Below, in pieces: positions 1-4,832 of a stretch of DNA of 9,707 nucleotides; position 1 is the first letter of the stretch; each line of letters starts with the position of its first letter. The notes under the pieces are model-generated. The model ran no database searches and was not told where the DNA came from. It saw only the letters and a list, made by a program, of their open reading frames with translations. The stretch is from a bacterium (GTDB lineage Bacteria; Patescibacteriota; Minisyncoccia; Phycocordibacterales; UBA2100), in NCBI GenBank assembly GCA_030698935.1, contig JAUYLR010000006.1, forward strand, positions 1-9,707, read 5' to 3'. The position numbers and the translations under genes were made by a program.

Positions 1-2
1 GC

Positions 3-119
3 TTGAACTATCTCGTAGATCGAGATCACAAGCTTGAGCGGGGCGAGAAGCGAGGGCGATACCGTCTCCCGCTGGATAACCAAACCATCAATGTGCGTGA
101 AAACACTACTGATGGGTAG
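3..119 (+). CDS. C-terminal fragment of an unknown protein (5'-truncated by window edge)
   Basis: An open frame enters from the left edge and runs 38 codons to TAG at 117-119; no start is visible. The peptide is charged (YLVDRDHKLERGEKRGRYRLPL). Its RG-x-Y-x-L ending resembles the wing of a winged-helix domain, much like the tail of the protein at 2539-3228, but this is only a resemblance. The stop codon overlaps the first bases of the long hairpin at 118-225, which could act as its transcript end. Whether the frame is really translated cannot be decided from 38 codons, and no function is assigned. Confidence 0.35.
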   Translation: MNYLVDRDHKLERGEKRGRYRLPLDNQTINVRENTTDG

Positions 120-225
120 AGCACTTTCACTGGGATATAGAGCCGGGCTACTGCACTCCGCGTGGCTCTCAAAGGTACCGCAAAGGTCTCGGTAGCCTCG
201 CACTGTATCCCCGTGAAAGGACTCT
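118..225 (+). repeat. Long imperfect inverted repeat; candidate structured RNA or MITE-like hairpin
   Basis: Bases 118-153 pair with 190-225 over 36 positions: 28 Watson-Crick pairs, 3 G-T pairs (138/205, 145/198, 152/191) and 5 mismatches (122/221, 123/220, 131/212, 141/202, 144/199). The best segment is CTTTCAC..GGGATA against TATCCC..GTGAAAG. The three G-T positions would be G-U wobbles only in RNA read from the + strand and A/C mismatches in the other, which hints at a + strand transcript. The 36-base loop holds a direct repeat of CAAAGGT (170-176 and 181-187). It sits between the upstream stop codon and the small-gene pair starting at 285. It could be a terminator or attenuator, a small RNA, or a miniature mobile element. 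No known RNA family is recognised. Confidence 0.5.
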
Positions 226-284
226 AGGTTAAGAGTAAACCGTATTGGCAAGTTTTGCAAACAGTTTGACTGCTAGAGTTCAAC

Positions 285-590
285 ATGAAAAGGAGAGATT
301 ACATACAAATATTGTCACCGGAAGATAGGCTACGAGTCCGGTTTACCGAAGATCACGGTAGGATTTTGCAGTTTGTAGTCGGTTATGACGTCCTCTACCA
401 AAGTAGATGGAGGGTCGTCATGAGTTTTGATAACTGTCATGGTTCTCCACCTCATAAACATAGTTATTATTTACATGCCGACCCTTATAAGGTAGTATTA
501 AACGCAAGTCCTGAAGATGCCCTGACAGTCAGCAAAGTCTATATTCTTGAACATTTGCAAAACATCAAGGGCAATTACTTCAGGAATTGA
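285..590 (+). CDS. Small DUF7718-like protein, first gene of a toxin-antitoxin-like pair
   Basis: This 101-residue soluble protein starts at ATG 285 and has no signal peptide or membrane segment. Residues 28-60 (LQFVVGYDVLYQSRWRVVMS, then FDNCHG..PHKHSYY) follow the pattern I associate with DUF7718: a strand, a WRxVVxxD segment, a conserved H-G, then a second His before an aromatic strand. The C-terminal third is helical (PEDALTVSKVYILEHLQNIKGNY). The next gene begins one base after its stop, so the two are almost certainly co-transcribed and probably translationally coupled. Both genes are AT-richer than the pilus operon, consistent with an accessory origin. No clear Shine-Dalgarno or -35 box precedes it; TAGAGT at 274-279 is a weak -10 candidate. 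Family assignment is from memory of the pattern, and the biochemical function is unknown. Confidence 0.6.
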   Translation: MKRRDYIQILSPEDRLRVRFTEDHGRILQFVVGYDVLYQSRWRVVMSFDNCHGSPPHKHSYYLHADPYKVVLNASPEDALTVSKVYILEHLQNIKGNYFRN

Positions 591-591
591 T

Positions 592-843
592 ATGAGCAAA
601 AAGAATATACAAAAAAACATTAGACTTTCTTTGGAGTTCGATACATATGTGTCGCACAATCCAAAGGCTCTGGACTCTGTTCCGAGAGGCTCTAATATTA
701 TTGTTATTTCTGCACGCGACAAAAAACTTTCTGACGAGAATTTAAAAATTGCTAAGAACAGCAGGTCGGGTAAATTTGTTGTTGCCTGTAAGCAGAATCA
801 TAGCTGGAACATCAGGCCGTTTTCCAAGTGGGTAGCAGCATAG
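592..843 (+). CDS. Small DUF5647-like protein, second gene of a toxin-antitoxin-like pair
   Basis: This 83-residue protein starts at ATG 592, one base after the stop of the preceding gene; AGGA at 582-585 gives a plausible ribosome site with 6-base spacing. A longer frame from TTG at 547 would overlap the upstream gene and is less likely. The N-terminus (KNIRLSLEFDTYV..NPKALDSVP) and the following strand NIIVISARD plus NLKIAKN match the layout I recall for DUF5647: a KNxxLSxEF helix, a Y-x(4)-P turn, IP, a hydrophobic strand, then a helix with N-LxxA. It ends in FVVACKQNHSWNIRPFSKWV, a predicted beta hairpin. Size, spacing and order suggest a toxin-antitoxin or similar two-component module, but which protein would be toxic cannot be told. 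Confidence 0.6.
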   Translation: MSKKNIQKNIRLSLEFDTYVSHNPKALDSVPRGSNIIVISARDKKLSDENLKIAKNSRSGKFVVACKQNHSWNIRPFSKWVAA

Positions 844-934
844 ATTTCTCTTTCTTAACTCATCAAGGAAGGAAATGGTGTCAGGTACCGCTTGTTCCAT
901 CACGTGCTTGATAGAGCAGTTGACGCCTGCTACG

Positions 935-964
935 GCCCTCCTTCGCGCAAGGCTTCGGAAGGGC
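935..964. repeat. Imperfect palindromic repeat inside the methyltransferase remnant
   Basis: The outer arms GCCCT (935-939) and AGGGC (960-964) pair, extended by CC/GG with one bulge; an alternative inner CTT/AAG stem exists at 941-951. The segment AGGCTTCGG (950-958) also occurs on the - strand of the palindrome at 5401-5430, so the two look like diverged members of one dispersed family. It is in frame with the flanking methyltransferase-like residues. Confidence 0.4.
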
Positions 965-1049
965 ATGGCAAAAAGAATTTCAAATCCGAACCGGAGCGAT
1001 TGGAGTTCTTGGCCGACATGATTGTGCAGAAAATGGTGGGCAGCGTCAT

Positions 1050-1060
1050 TATGATATACT
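1050..1060 (+). promoter_or_regulatory. Possible -10 region for the three-gene peptidase operon
   Basis: TATGAT (1050-1055) overlaps TATACT (1055-1060), both good -10 matches, 32-37 bases before ATG 1092. No convincing -35 box lies at 16-18 bases. A near-identical 13-base context, ATTATGATATNCT, recurs at 2519-2531 before the gene at 2539, which supports a shared promoter type. The site overlaps the end of the methyltransferase remnant. Confidence 0.35.
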
Positions 1061-1091
1061 GCGCTTTATAGGTAGATGCGTACGTACACGT

Positions 1092-1280
1092 ATGGATAAA
1101 AAAGCTCAATTTTTCAAGGTATACGCAAATTTGCCGCAAGCTTCTCGGGAGGAGATAGTTGCGGTCATTGGTAACGAGCCATACACATGGCAAGTTGCTC
1201 GTCTTGAGATTGAACAAGATACGCCCATAGGGAAAGAGATTTTGGAGACTTTAGTAAAACTCAAGATTTTACCCGAATGA
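1092..1280 (+). CDS. Small conserved-looking protein, first gene of the caspase-like peptidase operon
   Basis: This 62-residue protein (MDKKAQFFKVYANLPQASRE, then EIVAVI..EPYTWQVARLEIEQDTPIGKEILETLVKLKILPE) has no signal peptide or membrane segment. The composition suggests alpha helices with a short central strand. I do not recognise a named family, though the N-terminus looks like small proteins seen in other Patescibacteria. ATG 1092 is the first start in frame; no Shine-Dalgarno is evident. The next gene starts 4 bases after its stop, and the third overlaps the second, so all three appear to form one operon. A plausible but untested idea is that it regulates or adapts the peptidase encoded third. 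Confidence 0.65.
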   Translation: MDKKAQFFKVYANLPQASREEIVAVIGNEPYTWQVARLEIEQDTPIGKEILETLVKLKILPE

Positions 1281-1284
1281 TTTT

Positions 1285-1521
1285 ATGGTCCAAGACAACA
1301 CATTTGATGATGAGACCAAAGAACAGCTCAAGCAGTTGGTGCTTGAGCGCATAAATGTCATGCCAGAGACTCTGCGGATAGCGGTCGGCTCATTGGAGCT
1401 TACGAAGCAGGAAGTTGCGAAGCACGTGCGCGCGGAGGACGAGGTCGGAAAACAGATGATAGAGATGGAACTAGAGTTTTTGAGGGCTCTTGCGAGTGGC
1501 GCAATATATGCGGGGACATAG
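1285..1521 (+). CDS. Small helical protein, second gene of the caspase-like peptidase operon
   Basis: This 78-residue acidic, predicted all-helical protein (FDDETKEQLKQLVLERINVMP near the N-terminus; EVGKQMIEMELEFLRALASG near the C-terminus) has no membrane segment or recognisable enzyme motif. Its start ATG lies 4 bases after the upstream stop, and its last 14 bases overlap the likely start of the next gene at 1508, suggesting translational coupling. Family unknown. The length and helical make-up would suit a small adaptor, inhibitor or DNA-associated protein, but nothing in the sequence decides this. Confidence 0.65.
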   Translation: MVQDNTFDDETKEQLKQLVLERINVMPETLRIAVGSLELTKQEVAKHVRAEDEVGKQMIEMELEFLRALASGAIYAGT

Positions 1522-2158
1522 AGGAGGTTCGGTATTAGTCGTGCGTCCTGACCACGAACTTGTAACTATGTACTTGTGCGTATGGAGCGAAGAAGTAGTT
1601 GCTTTGCTGGAAGAAAAAGGAATCAACAAACTAGACTTAAGAGGCAAGAAAGCGACGCGCAAGGAATTTGAGAGCTACGTGAAGACACATAAGCCGTCCG
1701 TCATATTTCTTAATGGTCACGGGAATGCGAAGGAAATTGCCGGGTACGACGATAAGATAATTGTAGACGAAACAACGGTGCTTGCAGATGCGATTGTTTA
1801 CGCTCGCAGTTGTGATGCTGGACGCGAACTTGGGCATACGCTTGTTAGTCGTGGAACTCGAGCATTTATCGGCTATAACCGAAAATTCATTCTTGGATAT
1901 TTGCCAGACAAAGTAATGCGACCGTTGGAAGATTCAATCGCGAAGTTATTTCTCGGACCATCGAACCTTGCTGTTTCAACCGTACTTAAAGGGAACACCG
2001 CTGAAGAGGCTCATGTGCGGTCACGAGGAGCAATGTATAAGAATTTCAGGCGCATGATTTCTAGCACGGCAACATTTGAAGAAAGATTTGCCGCACGGTG
2101 GCTATGGAGCAACATCAACGGACAGGTGCTGCTTGGTGATGCGACTGCAAAGATGTAA
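1508..2158 (+). CDS. Caspase/CHAT-like (clan CD) putative cysteine peptidase
   Basis: Counted from ATG 1508 the protein has 216 residues. It shows the two hallmarks of clan CD peptidases (caspase, gingipain, CHAT): a strand ending in the His motif (VIFLNGHG, His71, codon 1718-1720), then 31 residues later a strand ending in the Cys motif (AIVYARSC, Cys102, codon 1811-1813). An N-terminal strand (SVLVVRPDHE) and helix precede them; conserved-looking RAFIGY, RPLEDSIAKLF and PSN blocks follow. There is no signal peptide, membrane segment or TPR, so this is a bare cytosolic peptidase domain. Starts TTG 1490 and GTG 1496 are possible. GTG 1541 lies 13 bases after a strong AGGAGG (1522-1527) but would cut into the first strand. 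Two small genes are co-transcribed upstream. Catalysis, substrate and a role in defence or cell death are inference. Confidence 0.7.
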   Translation: MRGHRGGSVLVVRPDHELVTMYLCVWSEEVVALLEEKGINKLDLRGKKATRKEFESYVKTHKPSVIFLNGHGNAKEIAGYDDKIIVDETTVLADAIVYARSCDAGRELGHTLVSRGTRAFIGYNRKFILGYLPDKVMRPLEDSIAKLFLGPSNLAVSTVLKGNTAEEAHVRSRGAMYKNFRRMISSTATFEERFAARWLWSNINGQVLLGDATAKM

Positions 2159-2211
2159 CAGGCTGAATTCGGCAGGCTAAACCCCACTGATTTTATTATC
2201 TCAGAAATCAA

Positions 2212-2245
2212 AAACGCGTCGGTTTTCCTTCAACCGTGCGCGTTT
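2212..2245 (+). terminator. Stem-loop after the peptidase operon, possible terminator
   Basis: AAACGCG (2212-2218) pairs with CGCGTTT (2239-2245) and, after a small internal loop, CGGTT (2220-2224) pairs with AACCG (2232-2236) around a 7-base loop. It lies 53 bases after the peptidase stop. There is no T-run after the stem in + orientation; on the - strand the stem is followed by TTTTTGATTT, so it could instead terminate leftward transcription. A terminator role is therefore tentative. Confidence 0.4.
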
Positions 2246-2489
2246 CGGAACCCAATATCCATAAGACTTGCGGCGTCGTCTCGCCCGCGTTCCCTGATTG
2301 TGCCGTTTGTAGTTCATTACGCCGAGTGTCTTCTATGGCACGGTAGCTGGCGAAGCTGGCCGATTTAGACGCCCTTCTAGGATATCACGAAAATCCCACG
2401 GTATGATTATAAGTTTTCCAGAAACTTTAAAGCCGCATCATTGTGGATCGGCGGATTCAACAGACCCACTGCAAGCAATGTTCGGGGCG

Positions 2490-2526
2490 AATCGCCTCAA
2501 CCCTTGAGAGATGAGGCGATTATGAT
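2490..2526 (+). promoter_or_regulatory. Perfect 10-bp inverted repeat abutting a -10-like box before the winged-helix gene
   Basis: AATCGCCTCA (2490-2499) is the exact reverse complement of TGAGGCGATT (2512-2521), with a 12-base loop. The repeat ends at TATGAT (2521-2526), a good -10 match 12 bases before ATG 2539, which would give a very short leader. No -35 box is apparent at normal spacing. The palindrome could be an operator for the DNA-binding protein encoded downstream, or a terminator for upstream transcription. Confidence 0.4.
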
Positions 2527-2538
2527 ATCCTAATTGGG

Positions 2539-3228
2539 ATGGCTGACGATGCTCAAAGTGTGCCTGCGCCGGAAGAACCTGCTCCTGCAGAGACGGTGCC
2601 AACACCGGAACCAACTGTCACGGAATCCCCTATTTCTGCAGAGACGGTGCCAACGCCGGAACCAGCTGTCACGGAATCTGTTGCTCCTGCAGAGCCAACT
2701 CCTGAAGTTATTCCTGAAGTATCGCAATCGCCTTCAGAAACGGCAGTTTCGCCGGTATCAGACCGTCTACAGGTGCCGATACCAGACCCATCGGCACCTG
2801 CTTCTCCCGAACCTCAACCAATAGCTCCCACCCCTGTATCCACTCCCCCGCAACAACCTCCCGATTTGCATCGCGAGAGCGCGAGTGATAGCAAATCGGC
2901 ACATCAGGCTGTGAGATATGCACCTGTAGACGGCACTCCCCCTTTGGGGGCTTCTACGGAACAGACTGTCCAAGCAACGCAATCAAAAAGATGGAGTGAC
3001 GCGGATAGGGCGCGTGCCAATGCAACACATGAACGAAAGAAAGAGACGCGCCTCGCCAAGATTGTTCTATATGCGCGCACGCATGGCCGTGTCGCCAACG
3101 ATGGTATCGTGAAATTGCTCCGCGTATCAGACGCTACGGCAAGCCGATACGCAAATATGTTAGTCACAAGAGGCGCGCTTGCGCAGGAGGGAAAAGGGCG
3201 AGGCGCGCACTATAACTTCAAGCCGTAA
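2539..3228 (+). CDS. Pro/Glu-rich protein with C-terminal winged-helix DNA-binding domain
   Basis: This 229-residue protein starts at ATG 2539 with no membrane segment. Residues 1 to about 145 are low-complexity and Pro/Glu/Ser/Thr-rich, with a 17-residue repeat (AETVPTPEPxVTES) occurring twice, so they are presumably disordered. Residues about 148-229 carry a basic stretch (RWSDADRARANATHERKKET). After it comes a winged-helix-like unit: helix RLAKIVLYARTH, helix ANDGIVKLLRV, recognition-like helix SDATASRYANMLVTRG and wing ALAQEGKGRGAHYNF. This resembles MarR/DeoR-type or replication-initiator winged helices, so DNA binding is likely and transcriptional control plausible. Its targets are unknown; a palindrome and -10 box just upstream allow autoregulation. 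The gene converges on the pilus operon with 16 bp between. The linker DNA contains three palindromes, suggesting it grew by insertion of short repeats. Confidence 0.75.
   Translation: MADDAQSVPAPEEPAPAETVPTPEPTVTESPISAETVPTPEPAVTESVAPAEPTPEVIPEVSQSPSETAVSPVSDRLQVPIPDPSAPASPEPQPIAPTPVSTPPQQPPDLHRESASDSKSAHQAVRYAPVDGTPPLGASTEQTVQATQSKRWSDADRARANATHERKKETRLAKIVLYARTHGRVANDGIVKLLRVSDATASRYANMLVTRGALAQEGKGRGAHYNFKP
2585..2678 (+). repeat. Direct repeat, two 43-bp copies at 51-bp spacing, in the linker-coding region
   Basis: Bases 2585-2627 and 2636-2678 agree at 41 of 43 positions and encode AETVPTPEPxVTES twice. The 51-bp period keeps the frame (17 codons). A partial third start, GCTCCTGCAGAGCC, follows at 2682-2695. 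Recent tandem duplication in a disordered linker is the simple explanation. Confidence 0.8.
2770..2800. repeat. Perfect 11-bp inverted repeat in the coding linker
   Basis: CAGGTGCCGAT (2770-2780) and ATCGGCACCTG (2790-2800) are exact reverse complements around a 9-base loop. The stretch is translated in frame as part of LQVPIPDPSAPAS in the disordered linker of the winged-helix protein. Confidence 0.75.
2861..2899. repeat. 39-bp palindromic element inserted in frame in the linker
   Basis: CCGATTTGC (2861-2869) and GCAAATCGG (2891-2899) are exact reverse complements; inside, TCGCG (2871-2875) and CGCGA (2880-2884) form a second stem. It reads through as DLHRESASDSKSA. The two-stem layout and in-frame position recall Rickettsia palindromic elements, as an analogy only; the sequence is not claimed to be related. 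A further short palindrome, CCCCC TTT GGGGG, lies at 2938-2950. Confidence 0.65.
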
Positions 3229-3244
3229 ATAATCCTTCCCAACC

Positions 3245-4828
3245 TCACTGCTCTCTCCACAACGAAAGTTTGTAATCCACTGAAGTCGCCGGCGTAAACG
3301 GCGGCGGAGAAAACGCGAGGATGCGGTCGTATGTGCTCGTTCGCGTATTGAAACCGCTATAGTCAGAGCTGCTCCCGCCGCCGGAACATCCCCAACCGAT
3401 AGAGTTGTACCCCCATTTGGTTACCGGCCTCTGGTTGGAAACAACGGTTCCCTGCAGATTGAGCGATGTGCGCTTATCATTGGGCGTGTATATGCAGTAA
3501 TAGAAATTGCGGCCGTAGTATCCGCTCTGCGCAACAAAAATCCCGCGCACGCTCATCTGGTCCGGAATGATTAGCGGATACAAAACGGAGTGCTGTGCGA
3601 TTGCGGTCAAACCCGTCGTGCCGTCTCCGGCCACATAATTGATATTGTTCTGCAAAATAATGTCCGGATTGATGGCTCCCGTGGTATCCGCGGCGATTAC
3701 CGTTATTTTCCCCTTCACCGTTCCCTCAAGCCACACCTTGGCTTGGGAGTAAATAATTGAACAGCCGGAAGGAAGGGCGAAGGGGCTTCCAGAGAGCAGT
3801 GTTTGGGAGGTTATCGTGTGATAGTCGGTAGCCCACTGGCTTGTGTTGTCTATATGTATGCTGGAAACTCCGCTTGTCCCTGTAACTCTGTACACATCCA
3901 CTTTGCCGTCGGAACGGAAGACGATGCGATACCCGTGCCTGTCGTCTGCCCCGACGGTAGAATACGAAGAGCCCTGTTGGACGCCCGCGACAAAGGCCGC
4001 GGTCGGTGAAAGATATATTCCGCTTGTATTCGCATATGTTTTGAGCGTGGAAAAATTGACGGCCATTCCGGGGAAACTGATGTCCGAGGCGGGGTAGCTC
4101 CACAGGTTAGAGCCGGACCCGTTTCCCCATATGCCGGGCTTTGACTGCGAAGGATTGCATCCGTATGTGGATGTGCACGTCCACGTGGAAACCTTGCTCG
4201 TTACATTTGAATTGTTGGCGCCGTCCATGCGAATCCCTCCGTTGGAGTGGTAGGGGCCGGCCACATCCGACCCCTGCCATACGTTGCTGTTTAAAATATA
4301 GGAATACTCGCCGACCGAAGGACTCTTGTAGCGCGCTTGGAGAGTCCGCGGGAATCCGGGAGCAGCGTTGGATGTGCCCACGGAAGAGAGGTCAATCCAC
4401 TGCACCGCCCCGCATTGCAAATTTGCGGTTGCAGTGACTGCCGCATCTCCTACGGCACCGCCTTCCGGATCATTCACCGTGTACGTATAGGGGGAAACGA
4501 GTCCTGCTCCGTTCGTTAAGATACTTGGATTGTGCCCCAGGAACCACCGGTAATATTCAAGGCCCGCTTCGGCAACGTGGATGGCCTGTTCGCGCCCGAA
4601 AAGCGCCCGCCCATATCTCCCCTGCTGAAGAACGTACCCGACGATGCTTCCGGCGAGCAGGGCAAAAATCCCCATAAATACCATTACGAGCATGATGATG
4701 GAGCCCTTCGCGCGAAACGCGCCCGGGATGTATTCGGTATTCCGTATACGGTATTCCGTATGAAATGCGGATTCGTCGCTTTCTCTGTTTCTCTTCTTAT
4801 ACTGAATACTGAATACCGTATACTGCAT
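3245..4828 (-). CDS. PilX-like minor pilin / pilus-associated protein, last gene of the pilus operon
   Basis: This 527-residue protein has a type III-like leader ending in RAKG (Gly42), one hydrophobic helix (SIIMLVMVFMGIFALLAGSI, about 43-67), then HVAEAGLEYYRWFLGHNP (84-101). The A-AEAGL motif just after the helix is typical of PilX-type minor pilins, which often lack Glu at +5, as here. The rest is a large Ser/Asn/Gly-rich extracellular region containing GPYHSNGGIRMDG (191-203) and Cys-containing loops (TWTCTSTYGC), presumably secreted beta structure. Start ATG 4828 lies 4 bases after the previous stop and inside a heptad array. It is the only start before the hydrophobic helix, so the 42-residue leader (with YTVFSIQY and TEYRIRNTEY) is translated from repeat DNA. 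The role as a pilus-tip or priming protein is inferred from family and position. Confidence 0.75.
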   Translation of the reverse strand: MQYTVFSIQYKKRNRESDESAFHTEYRIRNTEYIPGAFRAKGSIIMLVMVFMGIFALLAGSIVGYVLQQGRYGRALFGREQAIHVAEAGLEYYRWFLGHNPSILTNGAGLVSPYTYTVNDPEGGAVGDAAVTATANLQCGAVQWIDLSSVGTSNAAPGFPRTLQARYKSPSVGEYSYILNSNVWQGSDVAGPYHSNGGIRMDGANNSNVTSKVSTWTCTSTYGCNPSQSKPGIWGNGSGSNLWSYPASDISFPGMAVNFSTLKTYANTSGIYLSPTAAFVAGVQQGSSYSTVGADDRHGYRIVFRSDGKVDVYRVTGTSGVSSIHIDNTSQWATDYHTITSQTLLSGSPFALPSGCSIIYSQAKVWLEGTVKGKITVIAADTTGAINPDIILQNNINYVAGDGTTGLTAIAQHSVLYPLIIPDQMSVRGIFVAQSGYYGRNFYYCIYTPNDKRTSLNLQGTVVSNQRPVTKWGYNSIGWGCSGGGSSSDYSGFNTRTSTYDRILAFSPPPFTPATSVDYKLSLWREQ

Positions 4829-4830
4829 AC
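4730..4830. repeat. Heptad element A: inverted pair of 5 x 7-bp arrays (GTATTCN type)
   Basis: The left arm, 4730-4764 read on +, is GTATTCG, GTATTCC, GTATACG, GTATTCC, GTATGAA. The right arm, 4830-4796 read on -, is GTATGCA, GTATACG, GTATTCA, GTATTCA, GTATAAG. The loop is 4765-4795 (31 bp). Shifted by one heptad, arms agree at 23 of 28 positions. The whole element lies in the 5' coding region of the PilX-like gene, whose start ATG is in heptad GTATGCA. In mRNA it would form a hairpin directly at the start codon. Confidence 0.85.
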
Positions 4831-4832
4831 TT

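Larger units (their letters stand above)
859..1071 (+). pseudogene. Remnant of the C-terminus of an MmeI/type IIG-like DNA methyltransferase
   Basis: A frame open from 859 (after TAA at 856-858) to TAG 1069-1071 encodes VLDRAVDACYG, an insert, then FKSEPERLEFLADMIVQKM. This resembles the extreme C-terminus of class I SAM-dependent DNA methyltransferases of the MmeI/type IIG group, which typically ends LDxAVDxxY....F.s..eRleFLFxLYxK. No start codon, catalytic NPPY motif or helicase part is present, so only the last 40 or so residues of a long protein survive. The insert between the two conserved blocks (about PPSRKASEGHGKKN) is encoded by an imperfect palindrome at 935-964. This is probably the scar of a deleted restriction-modification gene next to the small-gene pair. 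The match is by eye. Confidence 0.5.
2159..2538. other. 380-bp stretch without a convincing gene, containing two hairpins
   Basis: No start-to-stop frame here resembles a known protein. Short open stretches exist on the - strand (for example 2333-2434, encoding VSGKLIIIPWDF, and an overlapping frame across about 2408-2490 encoding LNPPIHNDAALKFLENL). They are broken by stops and lack starts, so at most they are a decayed gene with a frameshift. Two hairpins are annotated separately: 2212-2245 after the peptidase gene and 2490-2521 before the next gene. Confidence 0.5.

Noticed and set aside
2333..2490. Frameshifted gene on the - strand in the intergenic region
   Set aside because: Two short frames look protein-like, but they have no start, no recognisable family, and stops within about 35 codons; the case is too weak to annotate as a pseudogene.
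2534..2824. 96-codon frame overlapping the start of the winged-helix gene
   Set aside because: It is an out-of-frame reading of the Pro/Glu repeat region, giving repetitive RRCQRRNQLSRN peptides. The 2539 frame leads into a recognisable domain.
3726..4103. 125-codon - strand frame overlapping the PilX-like gene
   Set aside because: It is an alternate frame of the same strand, Arg-rich and unlike any protein. The 527-residue frame has signal, membrane helix and consistent composition.
4765..4795. Loops of elements A-C as degraded copies of the four-helix-bundle gene
   Set aside because: The loops are only 24-32 bp, and I can see no resemblance to either end of the gene, so deletion derivatives cannot be shown from these sequences.
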